From Merdibacter sp965119685 (GTDB taxonomy: Bacteria; Bacillota_I; Bacilli_A; Erysipelotrichales; Erysipelotrichaceae), in assembly GCA_965119685.1 (NCBI GenBank), contig OZ221971.1, forward strand, positions 1,798,001-1,862,000: a stretch of DNA of 64,000 nt, read 5' to 3'. Shown here one piece after another: positions 39,294 through 46,226 of this stretch. The position numbers and the translations under genes are program-made. The notes under the pieces are model-generated. The model worked only from the letters and a program-made list of their open reading frames with translations. It made no database searches and had not been told where the DNA came from. Every line of letters begins with the position of its first letter. Position 1 is the stretch's first letter.

Positions 39294-39956
39294 TTACTTC
39301 GCCTCCTTCTTCTCTAAACGCGCCTGTTTCTTTTCCTGATGATCCTTGTAGGCGACAAGCGCCGCCGCCAGGCAGGCGAAAGTACAGAAAGCGCCAAACG
39401 GCTGTGAAAACAGCGAAATGACAAAATCCTCCGGAATCAGGCGAATCTCAAAGAGCACCTGTGCCGCATCAAAGGGGTTGGTAAAATGAATCATCCCCGT
39501 CGCCAAAATCTCACGAATCAGCGACATCGCCGTAATCGAGCATGTATAGCCAAGCCCCATTCCCAAGCCGTCAAGCGCGGAATCCAACACGCCGTTTTTC
39601 GATGCAAAAGCCTCCGCACGGCCTAAGATGATACAGTTGACGACGATCAGCGGAATAAACGTTCCCAGCGAAGTATAAAGTGATTGCGCATACGCCTGAA
39701 TCAGCATCTGGATCACTTTGACCAAAGAAGCGATGATGACGATATACACCGGAATACGAATCTCGTTAGGCGTAATCTTGCGCATCAATGAGATGATCAC
39801 ATTTGAGAGGATGAGCACCGCGATGACCGCGACGCCCATGCCGATCGCATTGTTGAGCGACGTCGTGATCGCAAGCGTGGAGCACAGTCCCAAGTAGAGC
39901 GAGAACACCGGATTTTCACGAAGGAAACCGGCAGTAAAATTCTTTTTACGATCCAT
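39294..39956 (-). CDS. rnfE: Rnf complex subunit RnfE
   Basis: Integral membrane subunit homologous to RnfA in reverse topology, 220 residues, about six spans. It has ENPVFSLYLGLCSTLAI at the N-terminus with the membrane Cys, IPLIVVNCIILGRAEAFASK with the second, and a basic C-terminal tail (HQEKKQARLEKKEAK). Ribosome site AGGAGG. It lies between rnfG and rnfA. Confidence 0.95.
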   Translation of the reverse strand: MDRKKNFTAGFLRENPVFSLYLGLCSTLAITTSLNNAIGMGVAVIAVLILSNVIISLMRKITPNEIRIPVYIVIIASLVKVIQMLIQAYAQSLYTSLGTFIPLIVVNCIILGRAEAFASKNGVLDSALDGLGMGLGYTCSITAMSLIREILATGMIHFTNPFDAAQVLFEIRLIPEDFVISLFSQPFGAFCTFACLAAALVAYKDHQEKKQARLEKKEAK

Positions 39957-39969
39957 TCTCCTTCACCTC

Positions 39970-40485
39970 CTACCCTCGCAGCTGCTCAGCGATTGCCGCA
40001 GCTTCATTGATGCCGTTGACGACCGGCTGACTGGATCGTGTCGCTCCGGAGATGGTATCTAACGAAGCGGATGCATCGTGGTTGAGAAGTCCGTTGATAA
40101 ACTGCTCGTCATCCAGCACGCGGGTGCCCAGACCGCTGGTATCGCCATTGGTCATTCCCTTATAAGCAGCGACCATGCCTTCGTCGTCAATGGCGACTAA
40201 GAAAGTTGTTCCTTCGCTGTAACCGCTGACCGCCATGCTGAAAACGTATGTTTCATCTTTATAGCGATAGATCTTTTGTACTGTCGTCGAAGTGCCTTCA
40301 TAGCTGACTTCCGTAAAATCCTCTGCCACAGAGCCGGGATAAAGCTCCAGCAGGCTCGCTTTTTCACTCGCTTCTTCATTCGCGGCGATAATCGGCGCTG
40401 TCAGCTGATTGGCATACGCCAATGCTCCGCCGGCAATCGCAGAAACAATCGCCAAAAATAATGTCAGATGAATGATTTTCTTCAT
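39970..40485 (-). CDS. rnfG: Rnf complex subunit RnfG (covalent FMN site)
   Basis: Membrane-anchored extracytoplasmic flavoprotein subunit of 171 residues. One N-terminal span (about residues 4-25) precedes an FMN-binding domain. The flavinylation motif SGATRSS lies near the C-terminus (DTISGATRSSQPV); ApbE attaches FMN to the Thr. Its ATG overlaps rnfD by 4 nt. The divergent apbE gene supplies the modifying enzyme. Confidence 0.93.
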   Translation of the reverse strand: MKKIIHLTLFLAIVSAIAGGALAYANQLTAPIIAANEEASEKASLLELYPGSVAEDFTEVSYEGTSTTVQKIYRYKDETYVFSMAVSGYSEGTTFLVAIDDEGMVAAYKGMTNGDTSGLGTRVLDDEQFINGLLNHDASASLDTISGATRSSQPVVNGINEAAAIAEQLRG

Positions 40486-41669
40486 ATACTGTCACCTCCG
40501 GCATCTTTGCCTAGAAGCTGTACTGAGTGCTCATGCAGCGCAGTTCCTGTTGCGCTCGCATGAGAGTTAGGGTCCTCCATCACCGGCGTCACAGCGCTGG
40601 CAGCCAGCAAAATAACCGCCAAGCCAAGCGCCGCTAAGCCTGCAAACGCCTTGCGGGCACGCGAAACGACAGTCAGCTGTTTGCCATCCATCGCCGTTTC
40701 GATGAGCGGCGTCAGCATGTTCATGATCAGGATGGAATACAAACATCCCTCCGGCAAATTCGCCTTGATGCGGATCAGCACGGTGATGATCGCCGCACCT
40801 AACGCAAACAGAACGCGACCCTGTGCGCTGGTCGGAGAGGTCACCGGATCGGTTAACATGAACACCGCGCCGAAGACGACACCGCCGCTGAACAGATGCA
40901 CAAGCGGATACCACAAAAATCCCGGTATGCCCTGATAGCTGCCGATACCGCAAAACAGCGCTACCGCCGCTGTCAGCACAAAGATCGCCCCCAGATACAC
41001 GCATGGCACACGCCAGTCGATCACCTGACGGTATGCGAGAATCGCACCGACGATTAAAATGAGCAGTGCGCTCGTCTCGCCGATCGCTCCCGGATACCAG
41101 CCAGTGAACAAAGTCGTTAAGCCGCCGACCGATTCCATCATCGCCGTGATCGCACTCTCACTGCCCGGCATCCAGCTAAAGGCAGTACCCAGCACAGTTA
41201 ACGGGGTAGCGGAGGTAACCACATTGGTTGCCGCACCCATAAACGCGTTAAATACCACCGCACGGCCGAAAGCAGCCGGATTGAAGATATTGTTGCCAAA
41301 ACCGCCAAACAGCAGCTTGCCGAAAAAGATGCTGAAGAAAGTCGCAACCCCCAGCGCATACGGCGTAATGTCGATCGTGCACATCATCGTCAAAATGATC
41401 GCCGTAATCCAGCCGAAAGAGCTGCTGAGATATTGTTTGACATTCTTTTTCAGCACGAGCGCAAACACGCTCTCACTCACTAACGCCACCGCTAAGGAGA
41501 CCGCTAACAGCACTACCGCCTGCAAGGCGTAAGCGCTGCCGTAAGCTGTAAAATAATAAATCAGTGCAAAACCATAAACTACCGCCAACCCGAGCATCAA
41601 CTCCAGCATGATCCGCTGTGTGCTCTGCTTCTGACGAAGGTTTGGCGAAACGCTAAATGTAAACTTCAT
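40482..41669 (-). CDS. rnfD: Rnf complex subunit RnfD
   Basis: Large membrane subunit, 395 residues, about nine or ten spans, related to NqrB. It carries a possible flavinylation site TSATPL in VVTSATPLTVLGTAF, comparable to SGAT. FNPAAFGRAVVFNAFMGAA and FLWYPLVHLFSGGVVFGAVFMLTDPVTSPTS-like segments are conserved in the family. Coupled to rnfG by ATGA overlap and close behind rnfC. Confidence 0.93.
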   Translation of the reverse strand: MKFTFSVSPNLRQKQSTQRIMLELMLGLAVVYGFALIYYFTAYGSAYALQAVVLLAVSLAVALVSESVFALVLKKNVKQYLSSSFGWITAIILTMMCTIDITPYALGVATFFSIFFGKLLFGGFGNNIFNPAAFGRAVVFNAFMGAATNVVTSATPLTVLGTAFSWMPGSESAITAMMESVGGLTTLFTGWYPGAIGETSALLILIVGAILAYRQVIDWRVPCVYLGAIFVLTAAVALFCGIGSYQGIPGFLWYPLVHLFSGGVVFGAVFMLTDPVTSPTSAQGRVLFALGAAIITVLIRIKANLPEGCLYSILIMNMLTPLIETAMDGKQLTVVSRARKAFAGLAALGLAVILLAASAVTPVMEDPNSHASATGTALHEHSVQLLGKDAGGDSI

Positions 41670-41685
41670 ACGCTTTGACCTCCCC

Positions 41686-42978
41686 TTACTTTTTCTGCGC
41701 CATCAGCGTTCGTTTCGCCTTGCGCACATTCTCCGTCACATCGATGCGGGATGGACAGACATACGTACATAAGCCGCATTCGATACAATCGAGCGCTGCA
41801 CGTTTTTTCATCGCTTCCTTATCGTTTGCCTTCACTGCCTGCGCGATACGCACCGGCTGCAAGCCTGCCGGACAATGATCGCTGCACCGTCCGCAGCGCA
41901 GACAGGAGATCGCGTCGAACGGCTTGCTTTCCAGCACGGTGATTGCATTGGTCGCACGATCGATCACCCATTGATCGTTGACAATCGTCTTGCCCATCAT
42001 CGGACCGCCGGCAATCAGCTTAACATCCTCGCATGTATAGCCGCCGCACGCTTCGATCACCTCATGTACCGGCGTACCGACAGCGACATGTACGTTAACC
42101 GGATGTTTCAAAGCGGTTCCCGAAACTGTCACTACTTTATCGATGATCGGCTCCCCTTTGGTAAGAGCGCGTGCGAACGCGATCGCCGTCGTCGCGTTAT
42201 TGACAACAGCGCCGACCTCTGAAGGCAGCTTCTCATATTCCTTATGCATAAGCTCACGCACCAACACGCGTTCCCATCCCATCGGATAGACGTCCGGCAC
42301 TGCCGCAACACGAATATCCTCATCCTGCGCACATGCCTGTTCCACGATCGAAATCAGCTCCGGGTGGGAACGCTTGATAGCGACGATCGCTTCCTTAGCA
42401 TCCGCCATCCGTTTCATGACGCGGATGCCTAATAACATCTCCTGCACATTTGCCTCGATCATCTTGTAATCGGCGCTGATAAACGGCTCGCATTCCACCG
42501 CATTGATGATCAGCTTTTCAATGCCTTTCACATTGCGATACTTCATATAAGTAGGAAAGCATGCGCCGCCGCAGCCGACGATCCCCGCATTCATCATAAA
42601 GTCCACCAGTTCCTCACGACTCGCCTTGGCATAGTCGATCGGCGCAAACGCTACGGTACGCTCCTGCTTTCCGTCCGGTTCAATCACCAGATGGCTGATC
42701 GGTTTTAAGGAAGCGTGCATCACCTTGCGCACACCCTTGACAACACCGGATACGCTGGAATAAATCGGTACCGTCATCCGCTCGCTGCAAACTGCTAATT
42801 TCGTACCGACGAGCACCGCGTCCCCTTCCTTCACCAACAACTCAAAATTCTGTGAGTGATTGGCGAACAGCGGAATGAGGATCTCCTTTCCCGGCTTCAC
42901 CTCAATGACATCCTTGTGTTGTGACAACTCCTTGAAACCGGGGATATGCTGACGCATCGGCCCCAATAACAATGACAT
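41686..42978 (-). CDS. rnfC: Rnf complex subunit RnfC (NADH/flavin and two [4Fe-4S])
   Basis: Cytosolic NAD(H)-side subunit. The chosen ATG gives 430 residues; an ATG further up the frame adds 11. The N-terminal barrel-like part has ANHSQNFELLVKEGDAV, the nucleotide/flavin site is VGCGGACFPTYMKY, and the C-terminal ferredoxin part has CLRCGRCSDHCP and CIECGLCTYVCP, each Cx2Cx2Cx3C, for two clusters. It is the first gene of the operon, with a TATAAT upstream at 43027-43032. Order rnfCDGEA-B is the common Firmicute one. Confidence 0.95.
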   Translation of the reverse strand: MSLLLGPMRQHIPGFKELSQHKDVIEVKPGKEILIPLFANHSQNFELLVKEGDAVLVGTKLAVCSERMTVPIYSSVSGVVKGVRKVMHASLKPISHLVIEPDGKQERTVAFAPIDYAKASREELVDFMMNAGIVGCGGACFPTYMKYRNVKGIEKLIINAVECEPFISADYKMIEANVQEMLLGIRVMKRMADAKEAIVAIKRSHPELISIVEQACAQDEDIRVAAVPDVYPMGWERVLVRELMHKEYEKLPSEVGAVVNNATTAIAFARALTKGEPIIDKVVTVSGTALKHPVNVHVAVGTPVHEVIEACGGYTCEDVKLIAGGPMMGKTIVNDQWVIDRATNAITVLESKPFDAISCLRCGRCSDHCPAGLQPVRIAQAVKANDKEAMKKRAALDCIECGLCTYVCPSRIDVTENVRKAKRTLMAQKK

Positions 42979-43026
42979 TGTATTCACCATTCCTTTCCTT
43001 CGCATTTTCATGTCGAATCATTATCA

Positions 43027-43032
43027 ATTATA
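43027..43032 (-). promoter_or_regulatory. Probable extended -10 of the rnf operon
   Basis: TGT-TATAAT on the minus strand about 45 nt before rnfC; the -35 is weak. Confidence 0.5.
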
Positions 43033-43106
43033 ACACTGCACCGGAAAATAAAAAAGAAAAATCACTTTTTTGTGCATTCTTCCCCACGGCTCTCACAAAA
43101 CTTTGC

Positions 43107-43112
43107 TATAAT
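43107..43112 (+). promoter_or_regulatory. Extended -10 of apbE
   Basis: TGC-TATAAT, 19 nt before the ATG; no good -35. Confidence 0.55.
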
Positions 43113-43130
43113 AGGAAATCAGGTGATACC

Positions 43131-44282
43131 ATGAATAAAACAAAGGCAACGCAGGCTCGCTCTTGGCTGGGGCTGTCGCTGTGCTTTTTCGTGCTGATCC
43201 TCAGCATCTTCTTTACATTGCAGCAGCGCTTCACACAGACGCAGACCATCCGTCAATACAGCGAAACCATGACCGATGTCGGTTTTGATACTTTTGTCAC
43301 TTATACGGAGACAACCGATGATCAAAGCTTCGACGCCCATTGCACCCTAGTCAAAGAGCGATTTCAGCACTATAACGAGCTGTTTGACTATTACCATACC
43401 TATGACGGTGTCAACAACCTCAAAACAATCAACGACGCTGCCGGGCAACATGCCGTCACTGTCGATGATGAGCTGCTGGAATGCCTGTCGCTCGCAAAGA
43501 CATTCTATGCTTACAGCGATCACTTCGATGTGACGCAAGGCTCTCTGTTAGCACTCTGGCATACGTATCGGGAAGCGGGAATCACAGCCAATGCCCAAGG
43601 AGAGGATGGAGAAATTCCCTCGAAAGCGGAATTGGTAAACGCTTATAATGCACAGAGCTGGGATGCGGTGGAGATTGATGAAGAGCACAGGCAGGTCTAT
43701 ATCAGCGACCCCGATGTCTCCATCGATTTAGGCGGTATCGCCAAAGGCTTTGCCGTACAGAAGGTCTATGAAGAGCTGTGTTCGCTGGATGTGGAGAGCG
43801 CGATCCTCAATGCCGGAGGAAACGTCATGCTCATCGGTGAGAAGAGCGATCAATCCCCTTGGCAAGTGGGCATCCAATCACCGGATGCACTTTCCTCTGC
43901 GGCTTCTGACGTTGTTGTCCTCTCCTTAAACGGTTCCCATGCGATCGTCACCAGCGGCGATTATCAGCGTTATTATGAGGCAAACGGCGAACGCTATTCG
44001 CACATTATCGATCCGACGACACTCTATCCCGCTACCAAGATGCGCTCTGTCAGCGTTGTCTGCGACAACAGCGCTTTTGCCGACTGTATTTCCACAACCC
44101 TGTTTACCATGAGCTATGAGGAAGGCGCCGCCTTTTTGCAAGATCTGGCAAAAAACGGCATTCACGCCAGTGCGCTTTGGGTATTTGACGAAGGCACCAT
44201 CCACACAGAGGAAGAAAATACGATAAACCGCGGCAGCTTTATCATCATCGCCAGCGATGAGCTGCAAGACGCGATTCGCTAG
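43131..44282 (+). CDS. apbE: FMN transferase ApbE (flavinylates RnfG/RnfD)
   Basis: Mg-dependent transferase moving FMN from FAD to Thr of target proteins, exposed outside the membrane. The 383 residues start MNKTKATQARSWLG with one N-terminal span (about residues 14-32). The ApbE core shows SIDLGGIAKGFAVQKV, ILNAGGNVMLIGEK and HIIDPTTLYPATK. The frame is open another 53 codons upstream, but ATG 43131 has AGGTGATACC and a TGC-TATAAT box at 43107-43112. It is divergent from rnfCDGEAB, whose RnfG carries its target motif. Confidence 0.93.
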   Translation: MNKTKATQARSWLGLSLCFFVLILSIFFTLQQRFTQTQTIRQYSETMTDVGFDTFVTYTETTDDQSFDAHCTLVKERFQHYNELFDYYHTYDGVNNLKTINDAAGQHAVTVDDELLECLSLAKTFYAYSDHFDVTQGSLLALWHTYREAGITANAQGEDGEIPSKAELVNAYNAQSWDAVEIDEEHRQVYISDPDVSIDLGGIAKGFAVQKVYEELCSLDVESAILNAGGNVMLIGEKSDQSPWQVGIQSPDALSSAASDVVVLSLNGSHAIVTSGDYQRYYEANGERYSHIIDPTTLYPATKMRSVSVVCDNSAFADCISTTLFTMSYEEGAAFLQDLAKNGIHASALWVFDEGTIHTEEENTINRGSFIIIASDELQDAIR

Positions 44283-44509
44283 TTTCTTTCCTACTTCATT
44301 GTCCGATCGTTTTACAATGATGCCGTCATGCACATATTAGAAATCCGATCTCTGCAAAAAAAACAGATGACCGCATGCGGACGTTGTTTACCCTAGGTAG
44401 GAAAAGCCCCATCCAAAACCCTAATTTTTAAAAAACTCACAAAATGCATGATAAGTGACAAGGAATTTTAGATAATTGACTTCTGCTTGACAGCGATCAT
44501 GGCAAAGAG

Positions 44510-44616
44510 GCTGTAACGAATAAAAGCGTCCAAAAAAATGTATCTGATCCTCCCCTATGAGGATGCGATACATTTTTTTGCTGTTTGCGGAATTTTCCGT
44601 CAAAAATGGCGGAAAC
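44510..44616 (+). repeat. Intergenic repeat element, copy A (about 107 nt)
   Basis: Starts GCTGTAACGAATAAAAGCGT and ends near TTCCGTCAAAAATGGCGGAAA. Matches copy B (minus strand 53941-54045, about 105 nt): 27 of the first 30 positions agree and the last 35 agree mostly. In copy A the centre forms a strong hairpin, AAAAAAATGTATC ... GATACATTTTTTT (44531-44579), which could act as a terminator in both directions; the centre of copy B differs. Confidence 0.6.
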
Positions 44617-44776
44617 AAGTAGAAAAAACGAGTGTAGCCTAGCGTCAACCGCATCGATGCTCACGCGTTCTCGCATAGTACTATTCCTTTTCTTTTCGTC
44701 ACAGCCCCTTTTTTGATGACGCAGACAACACCATAGACATAGCGCCTGCCTATCAATCGCTTTTAACGGGCAGATT

Positions 44777-44806
44777 TTACGCGAGCAGACTCCTATCCTT
44801 TTTCAT
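44777..44806 (-). pseudogene. Truncated gene start (9 codons) at the edge of the AT-rich island
   Basis: AAGGAG, 6-nt spacing, ATG and then MKKDRSLLA before TAA. It follows the DUF3781 gene on the same strand. Base composition changes inside it from AT-rich to GC-rich, as if a fourth gene had been cut off. It could also be a short leader peptide. Confidence 0.35.
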
Positions 44807-44831
44807 GTTTTTCTCCTTAACAAATTGTAAT

Positions 44832-45077
44832 TTAACGAATAGCATGTGCTGTAATAATTGTATAGCTATATGAGTTAATAGTTATCTTTATATTATCAAT
44901 TTCACAATACCAATTTTTACCTAGCTTATAGATATTACAATTTTTGTCTAAAACTTTATTCCTACAATATTCCACAACATCATTAGTATCTAATTTAAGA
45001 TTTTTCTTAATTCTATCGATACCCATTTCAGTAGTATGAATTTTATCTATATTGAATAATAAAATTTCTTTATTCAC
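44832..45077 (-). CDS. DUF3781 family protein
   Basis: 81-residue protein; DUF3781 members occur in Firmicutes, often in accessory regions, function unknown. It starts MNKEILLFNIDKIHTTEMGI and continues with DTNDVVEYCRNKVLDK and NWYCEIDNIKITINSYSYTI, typical of the family as I recall it. Codon use is very AT-rich (AAA, AAT, ATT), unlike the flanking genome, and fits transfer. Third gene of the AT-rich island on the minus strand. No clear ribosome site was noted. Confidence 0.75.
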   Translation of the reverse strand: MNKEILLFNIDKIHTTEMGIDRIKKNLKLDTNDVVEYCRNKVLDKNCNIYKLGKNWYCEIDNIKITINSYSYTIITAHAIR

Positions 45078-45106
45078 CCACTATCAACCCACTTTCAACT
45101 TGCAAT

Positions 45107-45274
45107 CTAATATCTAATGATATAATAAATTACATATACCCAACTTAATAGCCCATGAAAAATAGCCCAGCCTACCGAATGCCAATTTACATAACTAATC
45201 ACCATTGCTAAAGCACTCCCAAAAGTTATGCCTGATTTTACGCTTTTGCTTACAACATCTTTTTTATCTTTCAT
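45107..45274 (-). CDS. Small membrane protein (55 residues)
   Basis: Not recognised with a family name. It starts MKDKKDVVSKSVKSGITFGS and has two hydrophobic stretches (about residues 15-32 and 35-53) with the motif VNWHSVGWAIFHGLLSWVYV. The ribosome site GGAGTGAGG lies 5 nt before the ATG. AT-rich codons, placed between the DUF3781 gene and the 107-residue gene. Such small two-span proteins travel in accessory cassettes of gut Firmicutes. Confidence 0.75.
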   Translation of the reverse strand: MKDKKDVVSKSVKSGITFGSALAMVISYVNWHSVGWAIFHGLLSWVYVIYYIIRY

Positions 45275-45314
45275 AATTACCTCACTCCTAAATTACTATT
45301 TTTCTAACAAATCA

Positions 45315-45638
45315 CTAAATTGTAAGTTGCGGTTTAATTATTTTTGCCTCTGCAGTAACTGGTTTTAATAAATGCCATTTTCTTTTGAGCTCAATGTATA
45401 TATCTTTTTCGCTTATAAAAACTTCTTTATCATTTTTCCATGCCCATGTATCTGCGCCGTGAACCCTGCTACTTTCTGACCATTCATCATAGTTAATACC
45501 AACATTTATATAATGTTTTCCGTATGCCAATTCTATAAATTGAGTTTTTTTAAATGGTTTTAATGTTTTTGATAATCCATCTATCTTAATACGGCTTTCA
45601 CACATAAATGGTGTTTTTAATATAATTTTTCCTTTCAT
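45315..45638 (-). CDS. Hypothetical protein of the AT-rich island (107 residues)
   Basis: Not recognised. Lys-rich, no membrane span; strand-rich pattern such as MKGKIILKTPFMCESRIKID and GKHYINVGINYDEW suggests a small beta-sandwich (PEGA-like) domain. The ATG follows GGGGAAATAACAA. It is the promoter-proximal gene of the island: a -10 TATAAT and -35 ATGACA lie upstream (45684-45713). Composition is far more AT-rich than the neighbours. Confidence 0.65.
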   Translation of the reverse strand: MKGKIILKTPFMCESRIKIDGLSKTLKPFKKTQFIELAYGKHYINVGINYDEWSESSRVHGADTWAWKNDKEVFISEKDIYIELKRKWHLLKPVTAEAKIIKPQLTI

Positions 45639-45683
45639 TTGTTATTTCCCCATTTCTGCAAATTACTATTCGTTTTTACCTGT

Positions 45684-45713
45684 ATTATATCATGCTGTTA
45701 TAAATGCTGTCAT
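45684..45713 (-). promoter_or_regulatory. Promoter of the AT-rich island
   Basis: Minus strand -35 ATGACA (45708-45713), 18-nt spacer, extended -10 TGA-TATAAT (hexamer 45684-45689). Confidence 0.6.
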
Positions 45714-45806
45714 TTCTTTTCTGCTTTTGAAAAGGTACTTATTCGTCCATGATTGGTAAAGGGTACTATTTAGCATTGCCTGCGCAGCAAGCCCTTGACA
45801 AACCAT
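45690..45806 (-). pseudogene. Possible relic frame upstream of the island (38 residues)
   Basis: Reads MVCQGLAAQAMLNSTLYQSW then ends with FKSRKEMTAFITA; there is no ribosome site and the stop lies in the island promoter. The composition is closer to an ordinary coding sequence than the surrounding DNA. It may be the tail of a former mobile-element gene. Function not recognised. Confidence 0.25.
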
Positions 45807-46064
45807 AGCCTGATAAGTCAATGGGAATCAAGCAGAAATGAAATAGTATGCCATTTCTCAACATAGAAAAGACGCTCTTTTTCAAGCGTTCCTCTGTCAT
45901 AACTCTGTATTTCTTTGTAGATGTCGTTATATCAAGCTCTGGCATTTATTGTATTTTTTTGCTGTTTTGTCGATAGACACTGTATTGATACGTTTTTCAG
46001 TTCTTTATCCTTTTTTATAAAAAGGCAAACACCCTCTATCCATCCTCGTAAAGCCGCCCACTTG
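45807..46064. other. Intergenic stretch between island and ileS, no gene seen
   Basis: About 260 nt without a supported coding frame; AT-rich with several T runs. Confidence 0.5.
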
Positions 46065-46131
46065 ACAAAAAAAGCGGACTGTGTGCAGTTTCCCGTCAAA
46101 CAGCGATGGGATGCAGTCACAGACCGCTTTT
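46065..46131 (-). terminator. Terminator region after ileS
   Basis: AAAGCGG (46071-46077) and CCGCTTT (46124-46130) pair, with further inner pairing (CTGTG/CACAG, TCCC/GGGA). On the minus strand a T run follows. Long stem of an unusual size, about 60 nt. Confidence 0.7.
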
Positions 46132-46226
46132 CTCTTATAAAATGATGTCCGATGTTTTCTTTCTATACCTTAAACGATGCGCCCTCTTTCAGATGCGCTC
46201 ACAATGACAAATACAAGATGCAGCGG

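Noticed and set aside
44400..44830. Transposon or IS element around the AT-rich island
   Set aside because: No transposase, no clear terminal inverted repeats and no target duplication could be found by eye.
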